64,000 bases of DNA from Epiperipatus broadwayi (GCA_028023455.1 JAQFVV010000017.1:310001-374000), one strand, 5' to 3'. Positions 13,300 through 25,540 are shown, counted from the stretch's first letter. The notes: generated from the letters alone by a model not told the origin. Program-made: numbers and translations.

Positions 13300-14890
13300 T
13301 TTTTGAACAAAAAATTTATTAATAAAAAATTAAAATATTAAAAAAAATTTATTTTTTTTTTTTTTTTTTTTTTATATTAAATAATAAAAAAAAATAATAT
13401 TTTTTTTTAAAAATTCCTCATCTTTAAAAAACAAGAAAATTAATATATTAATTAAATTATTAGATTTTATTAAATATTTAATTATTTTTTGTTTGTGAAG
13501 AAGTTTTTTTTTACAAACAATCAATAAAAGAAAAATAAAGGGTAAAACATTTTATATCAAAAAAAAAAGTTTTTTTTATATATTGAAAAACCTATTTATA
13601 TAAACAAGTCACTTTAGTTGGACTTACAACTAAAATCATACCTATAATGAAATATACCATGAATTAGCCAAAACCAAATGATTTTAACTAATTACGCAAA
13701 TGAACAAAAGAGTCGATTACTCAGGTCGAAGATCCTTTCGGTAGAATCATCTCCCTATGGCTTACATATTAGATAGGCAAAATAAAAGCAAAATAATGTC
13801 AGGTTAATAAATATATGAATGCAAAATGGAGAGAAGAAACGTAAGTAAGAAAATATGAGCCGGATTACGGACACTCGTATGTCTATTCCAACGAAGAATA
13901 AAAGGAAATCAATACGTCCACATGTTGTGTCCATGTATCGATAGGAGATAGGAATTACAGAAAGTCCTCAAATTTGCCTCTACAAATTCTGCTGACAAAT
14001 CAACTCTATCTCAAACACGCTGTCCGTTTCACAGGCATATGCGAAGAATGGAAGCTAACTCCAAATCACAAAATCTATGACCGTTTTAGGTCTGTTCATG
14101 AGACTCCAAGCATTTTTTATTAACCTGAGATCTTATAATTATTAAATAGGAACAAATTATAATTAAATAGCCTTAAAATGATCTAATACTGCATAGAGAA
14201 CAACCTGCATAAACAACTACTTTATATAAATATTTAACATACAAAAAAAAAAACATACTTATAGAAATAAGGGAATTTAATTCTCGAAAAAATCCCCCCT
14301 TCCCTTTTTTCTAACTTAAAAAAATGCATGATAATTAACTGACGCTATCCAGCAGCGCTGTTACTAGGTCAAAAATCTATAGCATATTTTATTCTATTTT
14401 GAATTACAGAAATAAAAAAAATCATAAAACCCATTCCGGGAAATCTACAGTAAATTTATTTGAAATTACGATAGATTTGCTTAGAAACATATATATATTC
14501 AACACAACGTCACTCGTGAAAATAAATCAACTTACTTTACTTTTAAAATCAAATCGTTCTTTCCCGAACTCCCTCTAATAAAACATAATTTGCACTCTTA
14601 GCAAATTACTCTGAGCCCCCCCCCCCGCAAGTGAAGCTTGTTGAAATACAAAAAAAATCAAAGCATGAAATAATCTTATGCTAAAATTAATATAAAACAA
14701 ATAAATTCATATTCAATTAAAAATATTAGAAAATTATTGTGAGCTTGAGTTATCAAAAGGAAAAACATTATAAATAATTTAAAAGAACAGGTTGAAGACA
14801 CAGTTAAAAAAAAAGATTCTTAATAAAAATTAACTTTTGACATTTTAAAGCTTTACGAAATTATATTTACATTCTAATAATACTTTGGTC
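13300..14890. other. Non-coding DNA, no recognised element
   Basis: No ORF of note. 13620-14120 is somewhat less AT-rich than its flanks but carries stops in all frames, and I cannot link it to any family. Confidence 0.45.
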
Positions 14891-15180
14891 AAATCTGGAT
14901 GACTACCTTGGTGCTCCCGGGAATGAGTTCTTCAGGCGAACATTGATGGCTTATGACAGTTGATGGCATGTTCTGGCAGCAGCATAACAGAAGATTTCGG
15001 GTCTCAGGAGGGAAAGGGCAGCGATTTCCTGTTTTACTCCTCGATCATCATAGTGTGCTTTCTACAACTCTGTCTGTTCTCTGTCTAATTCTCATCACTC
15101 TCTGTCTGGTCACTCTCTGCTCAAAAAAGGCCACTATTTATTACTTCCTGCTGCCTCAGGTGATCTTTCAGAAAACAATA
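14885..15180 (+). other. GC-richer island with a 90-codon ORF
   Basis: Base composition changes sharply here. The ORF at 14953-15225 runs through it; its middle is an LC/TL-rich hydrophobic stretch translated from CTCTGTCT repeats, so the reading may be accidental. It could be part of an unrecognised transposon or an exon. It abuts the small inverted-repeat element at 15211. Confidence 0.25.
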
Positions 15181-15210
15181 GATATTGGTTTTTATTGTAA
15201 TTTTAGAAAG

Positions 15211-15388
15211 TTTGTACCTCGATAAGGATCAATATATTTCAATATAATTTTATGTTAGGTTTTAATTTAGATAACAATGTAGAATCTCTACTAATTAATG
15301 AATAGAGATTCCACAGTGAATGGATTTTGGTAATTTATCAATGCTTTTAATTTAAACATTTATTTTAAACTTCTTATCGAGGTACAAA
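15211..15388. mobile_element. MITE with 16-bp terminal inverted repeats
   Basis: TTTGTACCTCGATAAG at 15211-15226 is exactly inverted at 15373-15388 (CTTATCGAGGTACAAA). An internal pair, AGAATCTCTA / TAGAGATTCC, also folds. The interior is non-coding. No clear target duplication. Confidence 0.6.
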
Positions 15389-15723
15389 TCTTTTCAAAAA
15401 GGCCATCTTGGATTCTTATACTGAAAATAAAGCATTTTAAACATATACAGTATAACTAAAATATATAAAAAAAATTCAAAGTTAATTATTTGAATTTTTT
15501 CTTTTAATAATAAAATAAAATAAGTGTTAGTACAATTATGATCCAAAATAAATTATAGGATTTATTCAGGATAGTTAAAAATGTTTAAAAAATGTTTTTT
15601 TAGAATAATAAAAAAAAGCAAATGTTAGTAAAATAAATAATTAGGTGGGTCAGACCGTGAAAGGGCAAATCTGAATCAGATTTACCATTTCAACACTATT
15701 ATATATGTGACGTTATGATAATA

Positions 15724-15960
<237 letters not shown>

Positions 15961-15979
15961 TCTGTCTCCACATATAAAA

Positions 15980-17125
15980 TTAATCTTTTCAGACTGTTTA
16001 AAAGTTATTTAATAGAACAATAAAACAAAATAAGTTAATTGAGTGAAAACACCCTGCAATTATTTAGAAAGATTGCATACTGCATTGAAATGTGTATGAC
16101 TGATAAAAAATGTGAGAATAGTCATTTATAGTAATTGTTGTATGATACTTTAACTAATATATATAATATCCACAGTGCTCATAAATATATAACAATAAAC
16201 CTCTAAGCATTGACAGTATTAATGCAACACATTTCTATATCAAAGTCATTCATGTTATAGTTGAAAAATAAATTTATATTATCAGCTATACAGTTGATTA
16301 AACAGTAGTTGTCAAAAACTGAGACTTCAAATGAATTTAGCTGCCATAATATCTCAATTAATTTGATATCTGATTTTGCAGTTATTATTTAATAATCTAA
16401 TATTTTGACAGATAAAAATGAATCCTTTATTAATCTGTAACATTAATGACACTAATAATAATCATTGCATTAATATAGCTATCATTCAAATGTTTATCGT
16501 TTGATGTTATTATATATATATAATGATCAGCTGAGGGTACATGGAACATGGATAAGGAAAATATCAATCATCAGAGGGGACCACATATTTGCCTTCTAAA
16601 ATTTACTAAATAATGAAAATCTGATATTTAATAAAATCACATCTTATTATATGTAGAACATACTAATATCTAAATTTACATCTACTGGTGAAAACATTAT
16701 GCTATAAATATCTATAAAGTCTTTAACAACTACTAGAAATTTAATTACGTCAGCTAGATTGTGAAGAATCTTAAGACCCTATGGAATAATACAATAAAGT
16801 AACAAGTAATGAATAAAATCTAGACTAAATAGATTAAACAAATATTTATCATAAATTCAATATTTTTATTATATTACCCAAACGTTTTTATGCTTTTAAA
16901 AAATTAATGTAAAAAGTGATTCTGAAGAAGACTGCAAGACAATTGAAGCATAAGGTTGTGTATGCATTTATGTACAATAAAACATTTTTTGCTAAAAAAT
17001 ATTCAAAGTAGAATAGATAAATTGTATTTTTACTATACAATAAATTAATAAAAAGATTTTATAGAACTCTCGACAAATAATTCCTTCTTATATGATATGT
17101 AGGAATTTATAAATTAAAGTAATAT
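15980..17125. other. AT-rich DNA without recognisable genes
   Basis: No ORF or repeat assigned apart from a short TA run near 16510. Confidence 0.5.
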
Positions 17126-17129
17126 ATAT

Positions 17130-17430
17130 ATAACAAAACTTAAATATATTCCAAACAATGGTAAACAATTTATAATACAATATAAATAAAAACTCAATAA
17201 AAACTCATAAAGAAATATTTTCGATTATATTCATAATCATTTTCAACTCAACTTTCAAAATGGAATCATCTATTTCCGGTTGGTAATAGATGATTCCATT
17301 TTGAAAGTTGAGTTGAAAATGATTATGAATATAATCAAAAATATTTCTTTATGAATTTTTATTGAGTTTTTATTTATATTGTATTATAAATTGTTTACCG
17401 TTGTTTAGAATATATTTAAGTTTTGTTATT
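17130..17430. mobile_element. 300-bp near-perfect palindrome
   Basis: The left arm (about 17130-17275) is the reverse complement of the right arm (about 17283-17430) with only a few mismatches, around a loop of under 15 bases containing TTCCGGTTGG. The mismatches argue against a simple assembly mirror artefact. The 60-codon plus-strand ORF at 17362 is a by-product. A transcript would form a long double-stranded hairpin. Most likely a foldback element. Confidence 0.75.
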
Positions 17431-17892
17431 GTATTATTGATATTAGTGGACATTTATTTTGTTATATATATATTATTTAATGTTTTATTTATATTTAATG
17501 TTTTCACAGCTGTACCCTTTTTGTATATCATCTTGGATCCTTAATAGTATTTTAATAATGTGTGCAATTAAACTCAAACAAGGCTGGTAGTTGTTTCTAT
17601 TAAAACTAAGTCCTCCTATTAAAACTAAGTCATGAATATGCATGCAGATATTTTGGGTCAACCTTATCACAAACAAGAATTCAATATGATTTTGTTTATC
17701 TGCTCAATTAAGGTTATATTAATTACTACATGGTTTTAAATCTTAGCAGTCATATTAATATACACTTAATATCTCATTGAATAATCATCATTATCTAAAT
17801 AATTATGCAAATAAATGTATATGCTAGTAAACTCTAGAAAATATTTAAAACTGTATATTATGAATACAATTTAGAAATTTTATGATATACAG

Positions 17893-18580
17893 TAGTAGGA
17901 CTAAAGGTAAATGTTAAAAAGACAAATAATGTTCGATGGATTTTATCAAAAGATAAAAATAAAGATTGGTTATAATAAGTTAGAAGAAGTTAACAATTAC
18001 AAATACCTTGGTCATATTATTACTATAACATGGAAACATAATGGATAAAATTAATCATAGAATTAAAATTTTTTGGAGTGCTTTTACTAGAAATAGCTTA
18101 ATATTAAGAGGAAATATATCTATATCTTTGGAAAGGAAGGTTTTTAATAAATGTGTTTTATCAGTTTTTACTTATGGATCTCAGACTTGGATACTTCATA
18201 GAAGAGCAATACAGAGGCTTCAGATTACTCAAAGAAGTATAGAGAGATGCATGTTAGGAGTAATAAGAACAGATCAAAAATGCAATATATGGATACGAGA
18301 ACAAATAAGTCTTACTGACATCATTGACAGAATAAAAGACTGAAATGAAGTTGGGCTGGAAATATTTCCAGAAGAGATGATAATAAATGGACTACTGAAA
18401 TGTTAAACTGGTTTCAAGAGATTTAAAAGACCCAGAAAGAGACCACATGTGAGATGGATGAATAAAATAAGAAAGAATGCTGGGTTGATGTGAAGAAGAA
18501 AGTCTAGAGATAGGAAAAGATGGATTGAACTTGGAGAGACCTTTATCCTGCAGTTAGTGATGATGATGATAATGAATAAA
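17893..18580 (+). pseudogene. RTE-type non-LTR retrotransposon, 3' part, decayed
   Basis: The 100-codon ORF at 18041-18343 has the hallmark order of the RTE thumb and C-terminal region: a VFNKCVLSVFTYGSQTW-like segment, QRSIERCMLG, then NIWIREQ and DIIDRIKD. Upstream, KVNVKKTN and NNYKYLGHII are readable in other frames. Downstream, decayed frames continue to an IELGETF-like end and a GAT-rich tail near 18560-18575, typical of RTE elements. At least three frame breaks exist, so it is dead. 5'-truncated: no endonuclease or catalytic RT core is seen. Confidence 0.8.
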
Positions 18581-18599
18581 GCACATCAATTTCTGCATA

Positions 18600-19275
18600 A
18601 AATTCTAATGTAAATCTAATGAAAAATGCATAAATAATTAAAATTTTCCATATGCTTCATTATATATTTAAATTTAGGAGGTCTGTACATTTCTCAAATG
18701 TGCATTAATCTTATTAAATTATTTCTATGGTTATAAGTGATATATGTCATACTAAAAGTGAATTCTACTCCAAAGCTTTAAACAAACACATCCAGATAAC
18801 TTTTACTCTAATTCATTAATATACAGCCAAGCCCTATCTTTAATAAGAAACCAACCAGATACTAAACTTCTTACTTTTATATTTAATCTGGACAAATTTA
18901 ATGGCACCATTGGGTTTAAATTTCATATTAATTCATTCCCATATAATTTGGAATATATTTTAGTCTATAGGAATAATTGTCATTACTTTGAACCATGAGT
19001 ATTTTCAAAGGTTAAGAGTTGATTTCATATTATAACAATTAATCTAAAATATTTTTTTAGAAGTTTATCTCCACAACTTGCTTTCATTTACAATCTTAAA
19101 TCTAAACAAGTCTAAAAAAAATTTTGATGAGAACATTAAAATAACTAAAGTTAACAGTTAAATGGCAAATGTTAATTTAAATAAAATGTTTAATAATAGA
19201 GATAAAAAAATTTTTTATATTAAATGCTTTTATTGACTGTACTAAAAGAAAAATAATAATTGGTTCTTTAACTAC
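18600..19275. other. AT-rich DNA without recognisable genes
   Basis: No ORF or repeat family identified up to the SINE target duplication at 19280. Confidence 0.5.
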
Positions 19276-19293
19276 GATTAGGATTTTTAGATT

Positions 19294-19409
19294 TTTTTTA
19301 TTTTCATATGTCATAGCATTGGCTGGATGGTGAACCTGCAACAACCTTCTGCAACCAACTACTTGCTTGCAAGGCAGCTGCACTGACCTCTCATCTAACA
19401 ATGCTTGAC
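19294..19409 (-). mobile_element. Short tRNA-derived SINE, copy 2
   Basis: Minus-strand copy of the SINE at 902. Its acceptor-like ends AGCATTG and CAATGCT are retained, followed by GACATATG and an A-rich tail. Flanked by a 14-bp direct repeat AGGATTTTTAGATT (19280-19293 and 19410-19423). It inserted at the edge of the small foldback element that follows. Confidence 0.8.
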
Positions 19410-19410
19410 A

Positions 19411-19553
19411 GGATTTTTAGATTTAACTTGAAAAAAGCATGAGAATCCAGAAATTAATTAAATCAGTTCCTAGTTATAAAAATAGGAATTGGCCTCATTA
19501 ATTTCTGGACTCCCTCCCCCCATGCTTTTATTTCATGTTAAATCTAAAAAACC
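19411..19553. mobile_element. Foldback MITE, family with 31848 copy
   Basis: GGATTTTTAGATTTAACTTG ... ATCCAGAAATTAATTAA returns inverted as TTAATTTCTGGA ... TTAAATCTAAAAA. A second copy with the same layout lies at 31838-31985, so this is a dispersed family of about 140 bp. The SINE at 19294 duplicated its terminal bases. Confidence 0.65.
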
Positions 19554-19705
19554 CATTTGCAGTTGAAAAAACAATTATATATTTATAATTTCATGGGTAT
19601 GATCAATAAATTAATATAAACATTATTTTATCTCAATTATTTTTAAGTTTTTTGTATTGACACAGTAAATTAAAATGTAAAACTTTAATAACTGGACACT
19701 TACAG

Positions 19706-19922
19706 CTGATATATATATCATCATCATCATCAACCATTATCAGTCCACTGCAGGATGAAGGTTTCTCCAAGTTCAATCCATCTTTTCTTATCTCTAGCTT
19801 CTCTCCTCCACAACACCCCTGCACACTTTCTTATTTCATCCATCCATCTCATATGTGGTCTCTTTCTGGGTCTTTTACAATCTCTTGGAATCCAGTTTAA
19901 AATTTCAATTGTCCATCTATTA
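19706..19922 (-). pseudogene. RTE 3' end, 5'-truncated
   Basis: On the minus strand this encodes the end of the RTE C-terminal region (KRPRKRPHMRWMDEIRKCAG-like, then RWIELGETFILQW) followed by a GAT repeat tail (ATCATCATCATC on the plus strand at 19716). It matches the 3' ends at 18.5, 30.0, 34.8 and 49.2 kb. The 68-codon plus-strand ORF over it is antisense noise. Confidence 0.75.
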
Positions 19923-20407
19923 TATATATATATACCACTAGGTATTTCTGCTATACATTAAAATTTGAACCCTTATGTATATATCATATTTAGTATGTGT
20001 TAATAATAATATATGTATATATAAGTGATTAAAAATATGAAATATTTTATAAGTGAAAAGTCTTTAACATTTTTACTTTGATCAGAAATTTTTTAGTTTT
20101 TAAAAATAATTAATGTCATTTAATTTTCATGATATGTTAAACAAATGTACAAAATTTCAGCAGGTTATAATGAACATGAATATATTAAATATCAGATTTA
20201 AAATATTAGAAAGTATTACTTAATTGAAAGAAAAAAACATATCTTTATACTACCCTTTCATGAATTAACAAACAAACAAATTGATTTTTCAATTTCAAAC
20301 AAACGCATTTAAAAATGGGTTAAATGGCATAATAAAATAATGGAATTGAAAAATCTTTATGTGTAAAGAATGTTTATATAATCATCATTTCATAGGCTTA
20401 CACATGT

Positions 20408-20712
20408 TAATAAGAGTACCAAACTCTCCATACAGTAGTGCCACCATGTGCAAGCTTTCATAATCAATGGATGCAGGAAGGTTTGTGCATAAAATACCTA
20501 TCTAGTTCTTACTTATACAGCATCCTCAGACTAGTTTCTATTGCTCTCAAATCAAGGCTTCTCACTTATAAAAGTCACAAGTTAAAAACTAGTCTAGATA
20601 TGATGGAGGAGTAGGCACTTAATAGGGATTTTATGCAGAAATCTTTCTGAATCCACTGATTATGAAGGCTTGCACTTGGTGGCACTACTGTATGGAGAAT
20701 TTGGTAATATTT
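20408..20712. mobile_element. Family A foldback element, decayed
   Basis: The ends ACCAAACTCTCCATACAGTA and TACTGTATGGAGAATTTGGT are inverted. Both arms carry the GAAACTAGTC remnant of the family hammerhead, but the CTGANGA core is lost in each arm. No TSD found. Confidence 0.75.
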
Positions 20713-21166
20713 AAAATAACATCCTAAAAGTTTATAAATTTAAATGACTTAACAGATTTACCTACGCTTTCAAATGGATAACATAGTTCACCTGCATTCA
20801 GATATTCGATAGTAATTTCTAAATTTGGTTGAATTATATTTTTTTATTATTTGCATATGTTTATTTAGAGTTCCTACTACATGAAATTTGAGATTGAAAC
20901 TTAACTTTCCTTTATTGTTTTAATTGTTTGCATCACAATTATATTTCCACAATTTAGAAGATTTAAACCACTAAACATCATATGATCACCATCTCTTATA
21001 CTAGCACATAATTGTTATTAAACAAGGCATGTGATGTGATGTGATGTATTATGGCTTCTTAAACGAAGTCAAGAATATCTCAGCAATTATGCCCAGATAA
21101 ACCTGTTAACCACTTTCTTTTACATTCCCCACTCTAAATTTACCCATAATCTGCTCTATCCCATTT

Positions 21167-22120
21167 CTACAACATAATTTTTGTCAACTCTATAACCTTT
21201 ATATCTAAATCCCCCTTATCTTTTCCCAAACCCAGCATAAAAACCAATAATTCACTTTCTGTATAATCACTCTTTTCATATTTATTTTTCCACAACTTCA
21301 TTATATGTACCCTTTCTGTTTTCAAACATTTACATTCAATTAACAAATGCCTAATATTTTCAATTCCTTCCTTACATAATTTACAAAATAAATCACCCAT
21401 ATTTTTCCATTTACATGTATATTCTTTTGTAGCTAAAGATCCCGTTCAAGCTTTAAACAATAAACTACTTTCCTTACTATTATCATATATTAACTCACAC
21501 CTAATATTCTGTTTATTTCTATATATATTTAAACTCTTTTTACTCTACATACTATTTCTCCATCTCTCTAATTCCCTAGTCTTTATTAATAAATTTATTC
21601 TTTTATCCCATTCCTTACTACTATAACACTCAATAATCCCCTTAACACAATCATCCCATCTTTTGTACAAATATATTGATATAAATTCTTTATCCAAATC
21701 TTTTGCATACTGCATTACTTTTCTCACCCATCTTGTTACATGCCCTTTACTCATAACCCAATTAAATACTATTTTAGCTATTCTTTTATTATCCATAAAC
21801 TGCAATCTACCAAACATTTTCATTTTACTTTTTGCATCTCTCATATGAAAACTTGACCATCCCATTTCTTCTTGAATTGCCTCCCTTGCTGTCCATACTT
21901 CTGCATCCAATGCATGTCTTCCTACTTCCCTTTGAGCTTTTTCTAAATAATCTAATATCTTTTTACTAACATATAATGCATCATTACCATATGTTAACCC
22001 TGCTACTGCAACTCCTTTCCATATAATTCTAGCTACATCATATTTATTATTTGAAAATACTGTTAATTTCTTTATCAATCCATTTCTTTTCTTTGCTTCA
22101 TTTATCAATTTTTCTCCCAT
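21167..22120 (-). pseudogene. LINE C-terminal region with zinc knuckle
   Basis: The 191-codon ORF at 21545-22120 contains the post-RT region (VAGLTYGNDALYVSKK, then HMRDAKSKMKMFGRLQFMDN). After a frame break and a stop near 21445, the ORF at 21167-21400 gives CKLCKEGIENIRHLLIEC, a C-x2-C-x9-H-x4-C knuckle typical of LINE C termini. The knuckle is expected to bind RNA or DNA during target-primed reverse transcription. Confidence 0.8.
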
Positions 22121-23056
22121 TCATCCAAATAATTTTTCTGATTACTTAAAATAATTCCCAAATAACTATATCTATTCACCACACTTAACTTAATATCTCC
22201 CAATAAAAATTCTACATCTTCTCTTTCCTCAGTATTAACCATCATTATATTCGATTTTTCTTCACTAAATTTAATCCCCATCTCTTTACCCACCCTTGCA
22301 CATGTCCTCAACATAACTTCCATATCTTCTCTTTTTTCTGCACACAAAAATATATCATCCACAAAAAAAAAGACCTGACAAAATATATACTCCCTTACTA
22401 CCTATTAACGGTATCTCTATCCCTCTTCCTAATCTTTCTATTGCTCTTTCCATTTCACTCAAACACAACACAAACAAAATAGGTGACATAGGGCATCCTT
22501 GCCTTAGTCCCACACCATTTTTAACTTTAATTGATTCTATATTCTCTAATTGATATATATAATAATTATTTTCATATAATTTCTTAATAATATCTATTAA
22601 AGCTTCATCCATTCCCAAATTTGCTAAACTTATCCATAATCTATTTCTATTTACTCTATCGTATGCCTTCTCTATATCTATAAAACTCATATATAACTGT
22701 TTATCTACATTCCTACTCATATCCATAAGTTGTGTAACTACAAATAAACTATCTCCTATATGCCTATCTAATCTAAAACCTCCTTGCATTTCACCCACTA
22801 CATTATTCCCTTCCATCCATTTTACAACTTTACTAGCCACCATATACAAGAAAACTTTATATAAAACTGATGTTACCGCTATCGATCTATAATTATTCAA
22901 CTTTCTATGATCCTTACCCTTTCCTTTAAATAATAACCTTACTCTTGTATTACTCCAGCTACTTGGGAAAACTCTATTCTGTGCCATTTTAATAAAACAG
23001 GATAATAACTTTACTTTTGCCCTATATCCTAAATTCATTACCATCTCTGCTCCCAT
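22105..23056 (-). pseudogene. LINE reverse transcriptase domain
   Basis: The ORF at 22355-23056 shows RT motifs in order: LNNYRSIAVTSVLYKVF (residues 53-69), motif A YMSFIDIEKAYDRVNR (122-137, catalytic Asp present) and motif B GLRQGCPMSPILF (183-195). Motif C, FVDD, is split by a frameshift in a T run at about 22362: the upstream frame ends LFFCG and the next ORF (22105-22362) continues with DDIFLCAEKREDM and RYSYLGIIL. Upstream, GKARGLDG is readable in a third frame near 23060-23090. The enzyme would copy element RNA at the nicked target. Confidence 0.85.
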
Positions 23057-23125
23057 CCATCTAAACCTCTTGCCTTCCCACTTTTCAATTTCTTCTCTAC
23101 CTCATTTAGTTCATTTTCTGAAAAG

Positions 23126-23642
23126 CTAATATTCCCATTTACTATATTCTTTCATATTTTCTAACATTCTATCATTCACATCTAACATCTTTTCTATATT
23201 CATTACATAACTATTTAAGATTCTCTCTAAATCTTCTCTAGAACTACACTCAGTTCCCTCATCATCTAGTAATACTAACTCTCTCTCCCCTACATTTCTC
23301 CTTTTAATATAATTCCAAAATTTTTTACTTCCATCTCTTCCACTTTTATTAATATCCTCCAACAATTTACTATTCAATTTCAGTCTCTCTCATATCTATT
23401 TTAGCCAACTTCTTCTTTTCTAAGTACTTTTCCCATTTAGCATTAAAATCTTTTTCACTTTCCTTATTCTTAATAGCACACTTATATTCTCTACATGCTT
23501 CTTTCCTTTCTTTTACACTTTTACTAATTTTAATTTTTTTATTACTTTTATTCTTTTCAATATTCTCACCTAAAACCCTATTTGCAACTTTTTCTACTTC
23601 CTTACACCTATCCTTATACTCATCCCCAACCCACTCTTCCAT
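23126..23642 (-). pseudogene. LINE linker between endonuclease and RT
   Basis: Two overlapping ORFs (23370-23642 and 23126-23377) encode a lysine/glutamate-rich helical linker ending in NKSGRDGSKKFWNYIKRRN, a stretch typical of the region before LINE RT domains. The junction with the endonuclease ORF at 23640-23645 is a TAATG stop/start overlap. Because it falls inside what should be one polyprotein, I read it as a frameshift and not as true translational coupling. Confidence 0.7.
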
Positions 23643-24254
23643 TATTTCTTCAACTTGTATTTTATACTCTTATTCTTATTATTCACTCTCCATCCACATC
23701 TTTCACTATTATTTCTACTTTTATTTCTATTCTCCATCACATTACTAACCATTTCAATTACAATAAAATTATGATCACTAGTGCATACTTTTTCTTCATT
23801 ATCAAATACCTTAATTTTCCGTATTTTATTTATTCCCTCTTTCTCTACCAATACATAATCTATTGTGTGAAATATATTATTTTTGAACCATGTGTATTGT
23901 CCCTCATAAATATTTAATAAATTTCCAATACTCAAATTCTCTTTCTGACAAAAATTCTTCAAAAGCTGTCTATTTTTATTATCTACATCATCAATTTCTT
24001 CAACATGTCCATTCATATCCCCTATAACCATTATTCTCTTTCTCTTTTTTTTAAAACTTTGTATATCCTTAACTAAACATTCGTATATGTTACTATTCCA
24101 CTCCAATATAATTTGACTATCTCCAGTAGCTATATAAACTATAGCCACCATCCATTCTTGTCTACCCAACCTTATTTCAAACCATAAGTGTTCTTGACAT
24201 TTAACAATATTTAAATATTTTTTTGATATAACACCTATACCACCACCCCTTTTT
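23642..24254 (-). pseudogene. LINE APE-like endonuclease domain, N-terminus missing
   Basis: Motifs RGGGIGVI, VIGDMNGH (Asp and Asn catalytic positions), TWF...IDYVLV and SDHN (catalytic Asp-His) appear in order. The ORF extends to 24334, but the first 26 codons are read from the adjacent family A sequence and are not part of the enzyme. The N-terminal Glu-containing motif is lost by 5' truncation. Confidence 0.85.
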
Positions 24255-24730
24255 TCTCTCTCCATACAGTAGTGCCATCTTGTGCCAACCAGAGTAATCA
24301 ATGGTGAGGAGCCTTGGATCTGAGAGCACTGCACCTAGATCTTAGGATCTAAGCAACCCTCTAGCAGCCACCTTTTATCTCCATTTAACTACAAAACTAT
24401 GAGAATCAAAGTGAAAACAATAATATTTTCAATCTAAGCTCAATAGCCTATATAGTCATATGGGTCTGAACTCAGTTCAGCACCCATATATTTTGAGGTC
24501 TTTGGCTCTTTAACAACCATAGCCATCACTATCCTATTAGGCAGGATTGGTGTTAAACCACTAAACATCACATGATCACCATTTCTTATACTAGCACATA
24601 ATGTGTAGTCTGGGGATATTGGATGGGTAGGCACTAGATAGGGATTTTATGCACAAGCCTTCTGGGTTTCATTGATTACTCTGGTTGGCACAGGGTGGCA
24701 CTACTGTATGGAGAGAGTTTTGCCTTGTTT
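24255..24730. mobile_element. Family A foldback body
   Basis: Arms beginning CTCTCTCCATACAGTAGTGCCA and ending GGCACTACTGTATGGAGAG flank a middle of about 300 bp. The left arm has lost the ribozyme core. The right arm keeps TAGTCTGGGGATATTGG, the cleavage site and helix I strand. An internal copy of the family tail sequence (24551-24602) points to an older tandem or nested arrangement. Confidence 0.75.
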
Positions 24731-24745
24731 AATTTAGAAGATTTA

Positions 24746-25535
24746 ATTCAGCATGATTGGAGTTTATATCGGCTTTCACTTGTTAATTAGTAATTTAGTG
24801 TATTGTAGACAAGATCCTCTTTAGACTATTTTTGATTTTGTTGATTGTGTACCTAAGTAGAATTTGGGATAAATTAACCCACTATAAAAAATCTTCACAG
24901 TGTACTAGAGAGGTTCAAATATGTTACATTGCCATGCAATTTTTTCTTCGATGATAAAAATGACCAGTACAAAGATGAAACAAAACAAGAGATTGATTGA
25001 CTTTTTTCTAAGACTATTTATAAAAAATTCTTATTTCATATAATTTTTTTTTATTACTGAGAAAAATCACTATAACTAATTTTATTTTGTAACTGAAATG
25101 TTCATAATAAAGAGATTTCTTAGACATTAAAATAAATTCAATTTTACATATCAGTATACAAAATGTATTAATTTTTTTTTGATAACATAAAATTGATATA
25201 ATACAAATTATGACTTTAATTATATTACTTTAATTAAAATGAAAATTTACATCCTGTGTAGTTTTAATTAATTTAATAATTAACATTTTTTAAAATAAAT
25301 CTTTTTCATCTTTTATTTTAATAAAAAACTTTTTAAAATATATTTTGCCAGGGATTAACTTTTTGTAAAAGAAAAAAAATTATTTTCCATCTTTTATTAG
25401 ATGAAAATTATTTAAATAAAATGTAAACTAAATACTTTTACCAAATATACGTATGCATTTGCATATATATTTATAAAAGCTAACTAAAATATTGTTAAAT
25501 CATTACTTACTTGCTTCTAGATGGTTATACTTTAT
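24746..25535. other. AT-rich DNA without recognisable genes
   Basis: No ORF, RNA or repeat assignment between the family A element and the family B element. Confidence 0.5.
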
Positions 25536-25540
25536 TAATA

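Larger units (their letters stand above)
21030..24254 (-). mobile_element. APE-type non-LTR retrotransposon (LINE), 5'-truncated and frameshifted
   Basis: Order on the minus strand: apurinic-like endonuclease, linker, reverse transcriptase with a FVDD motif, C-terminal region, CCHC-type knuckle, short 3' UTR and a (CATCA)n-like tail at 21031-21050. A small hairpin (GACTTCGTTTAAGAAGCC) precedes the tail. The 5' end is cut within the endonuclease just before its RGGGIGVI motif. At least four frameshifts separate the blocks, so it is inactive, but the protein is well preserved, suggesting a recent death. Clade not settled (Jockey/I/R1/CR1-like group by architecture). Confidence 0.85.
20966..24730 (-). 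mobile_element. Family A retroposon split by a LINE insertion
   Basis: Identical 15-bp direct repeats AATTTAGAAGATTTA at 20951-20965 and 24731-24745 bound the unit. Read on the minus strand it starts AAACAAGGCAAAACTC at 24730, runs through the foldback body to about 24255, is interrupted by the LINE (24254 down to 21030), and resumes at 21029 with GCCTTGTTTAATAAC and the family tail ending GATGTTTAGTGGTT at 20966. About 5-7 bases of the right inverted repeat are missing at the LINE junction. Confidence 0.85.

Noticed and set aside
23582-23917. 111-codon plus-strand ORF
   Set aside because: Antisense to the LINE endonuclease and linker; no domain.
24255-24334. N-terminal 26 residues of the LINE endonuclease ORF
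   Set aside because: They are read from the adjacent family A inverted repeat and are not part of the enzyme.
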